64,000 nt of DNA from Paenibacillus sp. JCM 10914 (GTDB lineage: Bacteria > Bacillota > Bacilli > Paenibacillales > Paenibacillaceae), in NCBI RefSeq assembly GCF_001315105.1, contig NZ_BAZR01000015.1, positions 48,327 to 112,326 of the forward strand. The letters are read 5' to 3'. The translations under genes and the position numbers were made by a program. The notes beneath the pieces were generated by a model. It saw nothing but the letters and a program-made list of their open reading frames with translations. It was not told the origin of the DNA and ran no database searches. Of this stretch, positions 7,957 through 17,325 are shown one piece after another. The stretch's first letter is position 1. Every line of letters starts with the position of its first letter.

Positions 7957-9581
7957 ATGAACAAAAATCGGAATATTCACCACCCGCTTAGCATCCTCAT
8001 TATAGCTTTGTTGCTTATGCTTGTATCAGCCTGCGGCAACAATAGCGCATCTCCATCTGGCAGCCCGCAGGCGCGGCTAATGCGGGGAAAAGCGACGGTA
8101 CGGTGAATACATCAACTTCACCCGCACCTGAGATCAAATCCGAGCAGTCCCAAGGAGAAAAAGTGGAAGGCGGGGATGTGGTCGTTATTATTTTGCAGGA
8201 CCTGGATTATCTTGATCCGCATCTTGCCGTTGCGGCAGGAACGAACGAGGTGCTGTTCAATGTGTTTGAAGGCCTGCTGAAGCCGGACGAGGAGGGGGCG
8301 CTGAATCCAGCCATAGCGGAATCCTATGACGTGTCGGAGGATGGGCTGACCTATACGTTTAAACTGCGCAACGGTGTCAAATTCCATAATGGAAATCCGC
8401 TTACCGCGGACGACGTGGTGTATTCCTATTCGCGCCTGGCAGGACTCGATACAGGGAAACCGCTGCAATCTGCCTTTGAGGATGTGCAGGCGGTTGAATC
8501 CCAGGATGCTTCCACTGTTGTGATCCGGTTGAAGCAGAATAGCTCGTCCTTCCTGACGGCATTAACCTCAGCGGTCATCCCGAAGAGATACGAGGATAGC
8601 AACAAGAATCCGATCGGTACCGGACCATTCAAATTCAAGGAATATCTCCCGGGTCAGCGGCTCGTTGTCGAGAAGTTCCCCGACTACTATGTAAAGGAGG
8701 TTCCCTCATTGGATAAGGTTGAATTCCGGATCATTACCGATGGGGAAGCTGGACTGCTGGCATTGAAATCGGGAGAAGTGGATGTGTATCCGCGGATCGG
8801 TACGGAGCGTCTTGAAGAAATAGCCAATGAGTATACAACGTTAAGTGCGCCGCAAAATTTGGTGCAGCTTGTAGCTCTTAATAACGCGAAGGAACCCTTT
8901 AATGACATTAAAGTGCGCCAAGCGCTTAATTATGCGATTAACAAGGATGAGATTATCCAAGGCGTTGCGTTCGGTTACGGTACGAAGATCGGATCCAACC
9001 TAAGCCCAGTGCTTGCGAAATATTATCAGGAGGGCTTGGAAGATCAATATGCTACCGATTTGGATAAAGCGAAAGCCTTGTTGACGGAGGCAGGCTATCC
9101 AAACGGGTTCGAGACGAAACTGTCGGTGCCATCCAATTACCAGTTTCATGTTGATACGGCACAGGTAGTCGCCGCGCAACTGGAGCAGATCGGCGTTAAG
9201 GTCAAAATCGAACCGGTGGAGTGGGCCGTATGGCTGGAACGGATCTACAAAGGACGAGACTACGAGTTGACCATCATCGGTCTGGACGGCAAGCTGGATC
9301 CTTACCAGATTCTGAATAAGTACCTCTCTGACGCCGGGAATAACTTCTTCAACTATAACAATGCTGAGTTTGATACGACGCTTCACTCCGCAGCGACCGA
9401 AGTGGACGATGCCAAGCGCGTGGAACTGTATAAGAAAGCTCAGCGCATACTTGCCGATGACGCGGCTGCCATCTATATTATGGATCCTAATTCCAATGTG
9501 GCCCTGAACAAGAAACTAGCAGGGTATAAGCAGTATCCGCTCTATGTCCAAGATCTGTCGAGTGTCTATTTTACGGAGTAG
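7957..9581 (+). pseudogene. Dipeptide/oligopeptide-type ABC substrate-binding lipoprotein, frameshifted
   Basis: ATG at 7957 follows AAAGGAAGGG and begins a lipoprotein signal (ILIIALLLMLVSAC, lipobox LVSAC), but this frame stops at 8103-8107. The mature solute-binding protein family 5 (DppA/OppA) domain runs in the next frame to 9581: YDVSEDGLTYTFKLRNGVKFHNG, NPIGTGPFKFKEY, VRQALNYAINKDEI. Restoring one base between about 8058 and 8078 joins them into one protein of about 541 residues, with a low-complexity linker (PAGAANAGKSDGTV). The membrane-anchored protein would deliver substrate to the two permeases that follow. As sequenced it is broken; a sequence error is likely because the rest of the operon looks intact apart from a similar lesion in the first ATPase gene. 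Confidence 0.85.
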
Positions 9582-9606
9582 GACAGTCGGAGGTGATTTG
9601 CCCAAC

Positions 9607-10548
9607 ATGAATTATTATACAAGGCGTACGCTCACGCTATTTCTGACGATGTTGTTCGTGGTCATCCTGACATTTTCCGTGTTCCGCATCATTCCTGGTA
9701 ATCCTGCGCTCACCATTCTTGGTGTAGAAGCAACCGATGAGCAAATTGCGATGCTTGCGGCTAAGCTAGGGACGGATCGTCCGTTGTTCGATCAATTCAT
9801 CGACTGGATTTCGGGGATTGCCTTACTGGATTTCGGAGAATCCTTGCGGTTCTCCGAACCGGTCCTTGAGCTGATTGGTGCTCGATTGCCAGTGACCATT
9901 ACGCTTGCCGTGCTGGCGATGACCATTACGGTTGGTATTGGTATCCCGCTTGGTATTTTGGCAGCCAGGACGAAGGGAAAAGCGATAGACATGGCCGTGT
10001 CGATCGGCACCCAGATCGGACTGGCGGTACCGTCGTTCTGGATGGGGATTATCCTCATTCTCATTTTCGGCCTGAGCCTCAAATGGGTAACGGTCAGCAC
10101 CTATATCCCTTGGTCGGAGAGCCCGCTGCTGGCACTCCGGTCCTTGCTGCTGCCCGCCATCGCGCTGGCTATTCCACAGATCGCGATTGTGGTTCGGTAT
10201 TTGCGAACGACGATGTTGGAGCAGCTCAATCTGGATTATGTGAGAACGGCGAGAAGTAAAGGGTTGCCCGAGAAGTCGATACACTACCGTCATGTGCTGA
10301 AGAATGCGCTGCTTCCCGTTATTACGATCATCGGTATCCATTTTGGTGAGCTGCTTGCCGGCAGTCTGGTCATTGAACAGGTGTTTACGTTGCCGGGTTT
10401 TGGCAGCTTGCTCATTACTGCGATTGGAAATCGGGATTATCCGTTAGTACAGGGCTTAGTGCTAATCATTGCTTTTACGGTTATCATGATAAATTTTATA
10501 GTCGATCTATCCTACCGCTGGCTGGATCCACAAATCCGTTTGAAGTAG
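9607..10548 (+). CDS. ABC transporter permease, DppB/OppB type
   Basis: 313 residues with about six membrane segments. The N-terminus YYTRRTLTLFLTMLFVVILTFS and the following RIIPGNPA are standard for DppB-type permeases; the cytoplasmic EAA-like loop is VRTARSKGLPEKSIHYRHVLKNA. ATG at 9607 gives the conserved start; a GGAGGTGAT sequence at 9589-9597 is upstream, slightly far, and TTG at 9598 would be too close. It pairs with the next permease to form the membrane pore. Confidence 0.93.
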   Translation: MNYYTRRTLTLFLTMLFVVILTFSVFRIIPGNPALTILGVEATDEQIAMLAAKLGTDRPLFDQFIDWISGIALLDFGESLRFSEPVLELIGARLPVTITLAVLAMTITVGIGIPLGILAARTKGKAIDMAVSIGTQIGLAVPSFWMGIILILIFGLSLKWVTVSTYIPWSESPLLALRSLLLPAIALAIPQIAIVVRYLRTTMLEQLNLDYVRTARSKGLPEKSIHYRHVLKNALLPVITIIGIHFGELLAGSLVIEQVFTLPGFGSLLITAIGNRDYPLVQGLVLIIAFTVIMINFIVDLSYRWLDPQIRLK

Positions 10549-10557
10549 GGGTTAACG

Positions 10558-11370
10558 ATGATGAAGAGACATTACAGCTTCAGTCTGGCGCTGGGCGCGT
10601 CATGTATTACATTGCTTCTCTTGATGATGCTGGTCAGCCTGTTTTATACCCCGCACCAAGTGAATGTCATGAACATTGCCGATCGGCTGCAGGGGCCGAG
10701 TTGGAGCCATTGGCTGGGAACCGATAATTTTGGCAGGGATGTTCTGAGTCGGGTTATGGTGGGCGCTCAGACGGCATTTATGGTTGGAGCGGTCTCCGTA
10801 GCTATCGGGTTAAGCGGCGGGCTGATCATTGGGACATTAGCCGGCTATGTGGGACGGTGGCTCGATGAACTATTGATGCGGGGAACAGATGCATTGTTGG
10901 CGTTTCCCGGTATCCTTATCGCCTTGCTGCTGGTCACGATTTACCAGCCCAGCATGTTCCAGACGATGCTCGCGATCGGCATTCTATCCGTTCCCTCATT
11001 CGCTCGCGTGATTCGCAGCGGCGTGCTGCAGCATCGAGAAGCAGAATATGTAAAGGCAGCAAGGGGAATAGGCGCAGGGCATGCCAACATTATATTCGTC
11101 CAGATTCTGCCTAATATTGCATCTTCCATCGTAACGACAGCAGCGCTCAGTTTCTCAACGGCCATATTGGTTGAGGCTGCACTAAGTTACTTGGGCTTGG
11201 GTGTACAGCCACCCGATCCCAGCTGGGGTAGAATGCTGAATGAATCACAGAGCTATCTGGGAAAGGCTCCATGGTTCACGCTTGCTCCCGGGCTTGTCAT
11301 CACGTTAACGGTGCTTGGGTTCAATCTGCTTAGTGACGGAATCCGTGATGTAAGGGACAAGAGAGGATAG
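10558..11370 (+). CDS. ABC transporter permease, DppC/OppC type
   Basis: 270 residues with about five to six membrane segments; N-terminal hydrophobic anchor, the LGTDNFGRDVLSRVMVG signature of DppC-type permeases, and an EAA-type loop VKAARGIGAGHANIIFVQILPN. It starts 9 bases after the DppB-like gene and ends 5 bases before the first ATPase gene, so the units are translated together. Confidence 0.93.
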   Translation: MMKRHYSFSLALGASCITLLLLMMLVSLFYTPHQVNVMNIADRLQGPSWSHWLGTDNFGRDVLSRVMVGAQTAFMVGAVSVAIGLSGGLIIGTLAGYVGRWLDELLMRGTDALLAFPGILIALLLVTIYQPSMFQTMLAIGILSVPSFARVIRSGVLQHREAEYVKAARGIGAGHANIIFVQILPNIASSIVTTAALSFSTAILVEAALSYLGLGVQPPDPSWGRMLNESQSYLGKAPWFTLAPGLVITLTVLGFNLLSDGIRDVRDKRG

Positions 11371-11375
11371 AGGTG

Positions 11376-12430
11376 ATGGAGATGGAACAGAAGGCTTATC
11401 AGAGGAAGTTGCAGGAGACTCATCAGCGGATCGAAGGGAATGAGACTGTACTTCAAGTCCATAACTTGCAAGTCGAGCTTCAAGTGTCTCGTCGGAAGGC
11501 TGTGAATGTACTGGATGACGTATCCTTCCGGATTGAAAAAGGGGAGATCGTGGGTGTCGTCGGCGAGTCCGGCTGCGGAAAGAGCGTTCTAGCGCTTTCC
11601 GTGCTCGGGTTGCTGCCTCCAGCAATGCGGATTGGTGCAGGAGATCTCTGGTATAAGGAAGAGCTGCCGCTGCACACGTATAACAACCGCGACATGCAAT
11701 CGGTTCGGGGAAAGGAAATATCGATGGTCTTTCAAGATCCCATGAGTTCATTGAACCCTGGTCTGACGGTGGGCCATCAGGTGATGGAGAGTTTAAGGCT
11801 TCATATGGGATATGGAAGGAGGGAGGCACTGGAGCAGGCGGTGTTGCTGTTCCGTAAGGTGGGTCTACCAAGACCGGAGAAACTGCTTCATGAATATCCG
11901 TATCAATTGTCCGGCGGCATGCGACAACGGGTCATGATGCAATGGCGATCTCATGTAATCCGGGGCTGCTTATTGCTGATGAGCCGACCACTGCGCTCGA
12001 CGTTACGATTCAAGCCCAAATTCTGGACCTGATGCAACGTATCCGTAAAGACGATGGGACGGCGATCCTGCTCATATCACATGACCTTGGTATGATCGCA
12101 GATATGTGTGATCGTATGATCGTCATGTACGCAGGCAAGGTGGTGGAGCAGGGAACGGCTGCAGAGATTTTTGACCATCCAAGGCATCCTTATACTATAG
12201 GTCTCTTGAATTCCGTTCCCACGCCAGCGAAGAAAGGCAGTCCGCTGTATTCCATACCGGGTACGGTGCCCGCGCTGCATGAGAGAGGAAGCGGTTGCCG
12301 ATTCGCTTCGAGGTGTCCATACGCTGCGGACCGCTGCCGACAGGAGCTGCCGCCCCTTGTCCATGTAGGGAAACAGCATGCTGCTGCATGCTTTCTGGCG
12401 GAGGAGGTGGATGCCAATGCTGTCGTATGA
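11376..12430 (+). pseudogene. ABC transporter ATP-binding protein, DppD/OppD type, frameshifted
   Basis: Walker A GESGCGKS and the signature LSGGMRQRV are in the first frame (to 12032); LLIADEPTTALDV (Walker B and D-loop) and the C-terminal oligopeptide-transporter region with four cysteines (CRFASRCPYAADRC...C) are in the second (to 12430). Together they give a normal DppD of about 352 residues. The shift lies at 11937-11939: ATGATGCAATGG would read VMIAMAISCNP, the usual family sequence, with one extra base. Only one base is missing, so sequence error is likely. The next gene overlaps its end by 14 bases. Confidence 0.87.
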
Positions 12431-13430
12431 GGAGTCTCTGGTTGAGCTTAAGCATATCGAGAAGACCTACTCACAAGGTTCTCTGTCTGTGAGCAAGAAG
12501 CTCCGTGCTGTTCGCGGTGTATCGCTTGCCATCAGAAGAGGAGAAACGCTTGGGTTGGTAGGAGAGAGTGGCTGCGGCAAGTCTACCGTCGGCCAGATGA
12601 CCGCGCGGCTGCTTGAGCCTAGTGGTGGTTCGCTCTGGTATAAAGGAAGAGATATTACGAATGCACAGGGAAAGCCCTTACGAGAGCTACGTCAAGAAAT
12701 CCAATATGTATTTCAGGATCCCTATACTTCGTTGAATCCGAGATTCACGATTGGCCGTCTTCTGGAAGAACCGCTGAAGTATTACCGGCTGGGTAACCGG
12801 CAGAAGCGCAAAAACGAAGTTCTGGAGATGTTGGACCGGATAGGTCTGAATGCTTCCTATATGGATCGATATCCCCATGAGTTAAGCGGCGGGCAGCGGC
12901 AGCGGGTAGGCATTGCAAGGGCGCTGATGCTGAATCCGGAATTCGTGGTGCTCGATGAGCCCGTATCGGCATTGGATGTCTCCGTACAGGCGCAGATTTT
13001 GAATTTGCTCAAAACGCTGCAAAGTGAATTGTCTCTGACTTATTTGTTTATTTCCCATGATCTGAACGTGGTGCACTATGTGAGTGATCGAGTCGCTGTC
13101 ATGTATCTTGGAAGCATTGTAGAGATTGCTGATGTGAATGATCTGTATAACAATCCACGGCACCCCTACACACAAGCGTTAGTCTCGTCGATTCCGGCCG
13201 AACGGGGCGGTGAGAAGAGAGAGCCCATCATTCTAAGCGGGGATTTACCCGACCCCTCGACCGCCATCCAGGGCTGTCCCTTCCGATCAAGATGCATGCA
13301 TGCGTTCGAGCGTTGTGCCGCCGAGATGCCGGAATGGTCGGAGGTCGGAGCAGGTCATGCTGTACGATGCCATTTGTGGAACGGGACACAGGAGAGCCTC
13401 GAGCCATTGCCTGTTGAGTTATCATCTTAG
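12417..13430 (+). CDS. ABC transporter ATP-binding protein, DppF/OppF type
   Basis: 337 residues. Walker A GESGCGKST, Q-loop YVFQDPY, signature LSGGQRQRVG, Walker B FVVLDEPVSALDV, H-loop FISHDLN, then the C-terminal oligopeptide motif with conserved cysteines (GCPFRSRCMHAFERC). ATG at 12417 is preferred because GGAGGAGGTGG ends 6 bases upstream. Fifth transport gene of the operon, completing a binding protein, two permeases and two ATPases. Confidence 0.93.
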   Translation: MLSYEESLVELKHIEKTYSQGSLSVSKKLRAVRGVSLAIRRGETLGLVGESGCGKSTVGQMTARLLEPSGGSLWYKGRDITNAQGKPLRELRQEIQYVFQDPYTSLNPRFTIGRLLEEPLKYYRLGNRQKRKNEVLEMLDRIGLNASYMDRYPHELSGGQRQRVGIARALMLNPEFVVLDEPVSALDVSVQAQILNLLKTLQSELSLTYLFISHDLNVVHYVSDRVAVMYLGSIVEIADVNDLYNNPRHPYTQALVSSIPAERGGEKREPIILSGDLPDPSTAIQGCPFRSRCMHAFERCAAEMPEWSEVGAGHAVRCHLWNGTQESLEPLPVELSS

Positions 13431-13454
13431 GACTGAAGTGGAGGATCGTAGAAG

Positions 13455-14048
13455 ATGGACGATAAGGAGCATGAAGTCATACGCCTGGCTATTGCTGCGG
13501 ATGCCCCGGCTTTAAGGAATCTTCTATACCGGGCCTACGAACCGATCCGCATGTTGAATCTCAAGTGGCCGGCGGCATATGTTACGCAGGATGCGGCGCT
13601 GGCGAATATCGAGCGGAATGAATGCTATGTATTGGAGAAGGATGGTTCGATCGCGGCAACCATCACGTATTCGCTGGAGGGCGACGTTCGCGACGTGACC
13701 GATCTTCCCTTCATCAAGTGGTTCGCGGTCGATCCGGTGCTGCAGGGTCACCGGCTCGGAGCGCGATTGATCCGCTATGTCGAGCAAACGATACTCCTCG
13801 GGAAATACAAATGGCCTGCTGTTACATTGGCAACCGCGGAGCGGCATCCGTGGCTGGCAGCGATGTACCGGCGAAGCGGCTATGAATCCATTCTGGAGTT
13901 CGATTCCAAGAACGGGGACGGCAATATGTATCTTATGTGCAAAGTCTTGAATTCAGATCGATTCGAGAGGTATATCCGCGAGCATCCCGCGGATCTTGCT
14001 GCCATTCATAACCGTACCCGGCTGGTTAATGAAAATATGAATCAATGA
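13455..14048 (+). CDS. GNAT family N-acetyltransferase
   Basis: 197 residues. The acetyl-CoA binding motif A is VDPVLQGHRLGARLIRYVE (Q-x-x-G-x-G/A pattern); preceding beta strands (IAATITYSLEG) and the following MYRRSGYES strand are typical. It closes the hydrolase/ABC operon 24 bases after DppF. An enzyme that acetylates the imported or hydrolysed amine compound would fit, but the substrate cannot be read from the sequence. Confidence 0.85.
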   Translation: MDDKEHEVIRLAIAADAPALRNLLYRAYEPIRMLNLKWPAAYVTQDAALANIERNECYVLEKDGSIAATITYSLEGDVRDVTDLPFIKWFAVDPVLQGHRLGARLIRYVEQTILLGKYKWPAVTLATAERHPWLAAMYRRSGYESILEFDSKNGDGNMYLMCKVLNSDRFERYIREHPADLAAIHNRTRLVNENMNQ

Positions 14049-14054
14049 CACCCT
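14048..14054 (+). other. Left half of a split terminator
   Basis: ACACCCT directly after the GNAT stop codon is complementary to AGGGTGT at 19018-19024, which runs into TTTTTT. Joined, the two flanks of the transposon would form an intrinsic terminator for the GNAT operon with the element inserted in its loop. Seven base pairs only, so this is a plausible but not certain reading. Confidence 0.45.
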
Positions 14055-14064
14055 GAAGTATTTT

Positions 14065-14130
14065 ATTAAAAGTGACAAGAAGTCCAATATAACCAATAAG
14101 CATAAGTGATTGAATATAATGTTAGACATT
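14065..14130 (+). repeat. Left inverted repeat of the Tn554-like element
   Basis: Matches the reverse complement of 18943-19006 at roughly three positions in four. Shared blocks are ATTAAA, GAAGTCCA, AACCAATAA, TTGAATA and AATGTTAGACATT, in the same order. The inner block AATGT-TAG-ACATT is itself a small palindrome, perhaps a recombinase site. Confidence 0.75.
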
Positions 14131-14142
14131 TTATTGGCAAAA

Positions 14143-14195
14143 AAAGAATGGATAGAGTCTACAGAGAAAATCTGAACTCCATCCATTTCTTTTTA
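14143..14195. terminator. Hairpin just inside the left end
   Basis: AAGAATGGAT pairs with ATCCATTTCTT, with A-rich and T-rich tracts on either side, so it could terminate in both directions. It would isolate the element from host transcription. Nothing else is recognisable between here and the passenger gene. Confidence 0.5.
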
Positions 14196-14319
14196 TTATT
14201 TACAACAACAATTTTACTTTGTACATTTGCTCTTTTGAAACATCGTATTCGTTAGTGCAATGGATTTATAAACTTGTTAAATCGGGGGAAGAATACCTCC
14301 TTGAAAGGGGGTTATTATC

Positions 14320-14703
14320 ATGCGGCTAACATTATTGGCAAATGCCGTACTTGCCGCTTCTCTGTCTGTATCCACGCCGTTACATACGGTTGCTAATGAA
14401 ACAGCCCACCATCCAAGCCGTCAAGAACAATCTTCATGCGATGTGCTCAGGGACGCATTCGTGTGGTCTTTATTCAAACCGATTGGGAACGTGCTTCGAC
14501 AATACAAGGATGAACGACAATTCATGGTCGATGATGTCGTTGAAGTCAAACGTTTGGAGCAAGGTCAATATTATTGGGAGACAACTTTGAAAGTAACGAC
14601 CTTTGAAGGACCGCATAACCCTCCTTACCATTACTATATCATTACCTTTACCAACTTGTTTTCAAATGAAGTAAAAGTGAAAAAAGTGTTGAGAACGGAT
14701 TAA
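14320..14703 (+). CDS. DUF3888-like exported protein, passenger of the element
   Basis: 127 residues with an N-terminal signal-like segment (LTLLANAVLAASLSVSTP). The mature part resembles DUF3888: SCDVLRDAF near residue 45, DDVVEVKRLEQGQYYWE, then VTTFEGPHNPPY and an ending ITF. Function of this family is unknown. AAAGGGGG precedes ATG at 14320. It lies inside the inverted repeats and is convergent with tnpC, 31 bases away, so it moves with the element. Whether it is exported or membrane-anchored cannot be decided. Confidence 0.7.
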   Translation: MRLTLLANAVLAASLSVSTPLHTVANETAHHPSRQEQSSCDVLRDAFVWSLFKPIGNVLRQYKDERQFMVDDVVEVKRLEQGQYYWETTLKVTTFEGPHNPPYHYYIITFTNLFSNEVKVKKVLRTD

Positions 14704-14734
14704 AAAAATAACTAAAATGTCCGTGAGCTTAAAC

Positions 14735-15204
14735 TCAATTAAACTGCTCAAATATACTTGCAGTCCATTTGCTATGGTTTTCGGCAATGAACTGCTCCGT
14801 CTGTATCAGCTTATCTACAAGCTCCTGTTTCGTTAACTTCATGTATTTTTGACGAAGCTGTACAAGATCACGATTAGGCTAATGCGTCTTAGATCGGTAT
14901 CATGTGTCATGCTAAATTGAGAAGCTCGTTTATTTGTTTGTCTTTTTTTATACGTATGGCTGTGTTGCTTGTAATAATCAAATAACAATTCGTTCGTTTT
15001 TATTGTATTCGGATGAATTCCTTTACCTGTAGGATCAAATTCTTTAGATTTATTATGAATGCTATTTAAGCTTACGGACTTACCTTCCTTCACCAAAGAA
15101 TCGATAGCAGATTTGCCTAACTGGAAGGAGCGATTTTTATTTTTTTTATGAGCAGTATGAAGCCAAGGACGATCATCATTTGTTGGTACGGATAATTGGT
15201 TCAT
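14735..15204 (-). pseudogene. tnpC: TnpC-like transposition protein, frameshifted
   Basis: Starts at 15204 and overlaps the end of tnpB by 29 bases, the position of tnpC in Tn554. The first frame reads a basic protein (ELLFDYYKQHSHTYKKR) and stops at 14839; the next frame continues DLVQLRQKYMKLTKQELVDKL to a stop at 14735. Adding one base near 14874-14886 gives about 156 residues, comparable to TnpC (about 125). In Tn554, TnpC affects orientation and frequency of transposition. Identity rests mainly on context and size. Confidence 0.65.
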
Positions 15205-17325
15205 AGTGCAGTTCCTCTCTGTGTTGTTTAATCAACTCAATTTCTTTAAGTTCAATTCTGGCTTGCTTACGCATTTCTTTTGCCTTTTTAACTTCCACAT
15301 CAAGCCCCATTTTCGTAAAGCGTTCCTCCATATCTTTAGAAAGCTTAATCACTTCATGTAATTCATGTTCTTGCTCAGGTTCAGGGATTTTCGCTTTACA
15401 GCCTAAACATGCCATTTTCGTAGGGCATATATAATCTGTAACGCAACTACCACCTAACACCTTATTAAAAACACCGACTTTACTATTGTGATCATCCAAT
15501 TCTCTTTGTAGCTCCTCTGGACTACGCAGAATTGCTTCATCAATGTCCACATAGCTTGCAATGACATCATGTAATTCACCAACGGCTTGAGCTATCTGTG
15601 TAGGTGTAGGGGCAGAATAATAGCTCGTAACATTTACATCCCTTTGGTGAAGAACTTTTGCAACGATGTCGAGTGGTATCTTTTGTCGTTGTACCGCCTC
15701 AGTAGCGAATGCATGACGGAGGAGATGGCTTTTCACCGTCACAGGTGTTCCTTCTTGAGTTTCAAATCGCATTGCATGAAGCAAGAATTTTATGCATGAA
15801 TAGAGGCATGTATGTTTCATTGCCTTATTTTGATACTGAAAGTAATATGGTTTAGGTTCTGGAAACAGATGTCTTCGACTATAGCGATATTCAACACTTG
15901 GAATCTTGTCGCTTTGATAATGCTCTTTTAACATCCGAAGTACAATTTGAATATATTCCATTGTTTGTTTACTGATGTAGAATTCTTCAACCTTGTCACG
16001 TCCTTTGGGGATCGCACGAAAGGAATAATGAAGTTTTTCTTTTACCTTTTTAATCTGAATACACTCTCTGGTGCTGTTGATCTGCAACAATTCGTTCAGT
16101 CTTGCTCCAGTTGTCGTAAAAACATCAATCGCCAACAAAGCAAAGGTGCAGGCGACATAAATCGGCTCTACGTCAAACAAAATGCCCTCTACCTTATCTT
16201 TATGCAAAGAAACAAATGTGCTTTGGTACAGGATTCCTTTATGTCCTGACCAGAAAGGGATAGGATTCTCTTCAGATTCTTCTGAACCGTATCCCCATGA
16301 TTTTAAGAGAGTACGCTTTAATTTTATTTCTTCTTTCGTTGCGTTTTGACTCCATGACCCAGTATGCCTTCTTGAATTATCTCTGCGAACCATAATCCAT
16401 CGGCTTCATCATCATCATCATCATCGATCCGTTCAGCCTTAACATATTCAACATAGAAGTGGTTATTATCATCTGAATACGCACCTTTGCGATCATTAGC
16501 AACCTGAACAACCGTTTCAGTGAATTGATACTGGTAGTGAGAGACAAAGGATGGCTTGTCCCACAAACGGAAATAAAGACGTTCTCCAATGCGTTCAGGT
16601 TCATCGTAGTGAAATTCTAACGGCAGGCAATCAGGACGCTTCTGTGCCTCGTCTATGGCTTTGTAGAAGGCATCCCGAAGGCGTTTCATTTGATTCCAAC
16701 GAAAACGTGAAGTCGCTCTGATTTCAGGTAAATAGGGGACAATGGCATCCGTCTCATCTTTACGGTTATTTTGACGCTTTTCGAGAGCCAGCTTACTAAA
16801 AGAAAAATCTCTTGAGTCAAATGACGGTATAGGGAACAAAAACTGCTCAAAATAGGCTTGTTGCTCTTGATTCAATTTCTGCATGATCCATTTTTTGGTG
16901 TGGTATGCATCCGACTTATAACGACGCAAAAATTCCGACCGCATATTATTTGAATGCTCTGGACAAAACTCTCCCTTGAGATAGCTGTACAAGTGAACTT
17001 CTGTATTGAACTCCTTCATCTCTTGGAGCGAGTGGAAATGGAATATATCTTTCATTCTTGGATGAATATTTTTTAATTGATTATCAGTAGTTTTTGGATC
17101 TAAGTTTCTATCAGCTTGAATTAGTAAGGCAAACAACATATGGTTACACCACGGCATTTCGATGATCTGATTCATAAAATACTTTTGATTGCGTTCATCC
17201 ACTTTATCCAGTAAGAACACACCTCTTGCATCTTTCAGATGTAAAATAATGTGATCTATTTTTTCTTTCAATGCTGAATAATACTCGGATTTAGGCTTCA
17301 CACTGATAAAGCTCATAACGATCAC
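15176..17325 (-). pseudogene. tnpB: TnpB-like tyrosine recombinase, frameshifted
   Basis: The first part (17325-16324) is the N-terminal region of unknown fold ending in an acidic DDDDDDE stretch; the second (to 15176) carries the recombinase domain: arginine in TTTGARLNELLQI, HxxR in KSHLLRHAF, catalytic tyrosine in VTSYYSAPT, then a cysteine-rich tail (CPTKMACLGC) as in TnpB. One base is missing in an A-rich run near 16324-16334; repaired length would be about 716 residues. The GTG start overlaps the tnpA stop (GTGA). Confidence 0.83.

Noticed and set aside
7960..7980. ATCGGAATATTC in the binding-protein gene resembling the sulfur operator
   Set aside because: It lies in the signal-peptide coding region with no promoter beside it; likely chance.
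14342..14590. Alternative reading frame within the DUF3888 gene
   Set aside because: It overlaps the better supported frame and has no ribosome site or family likeness.
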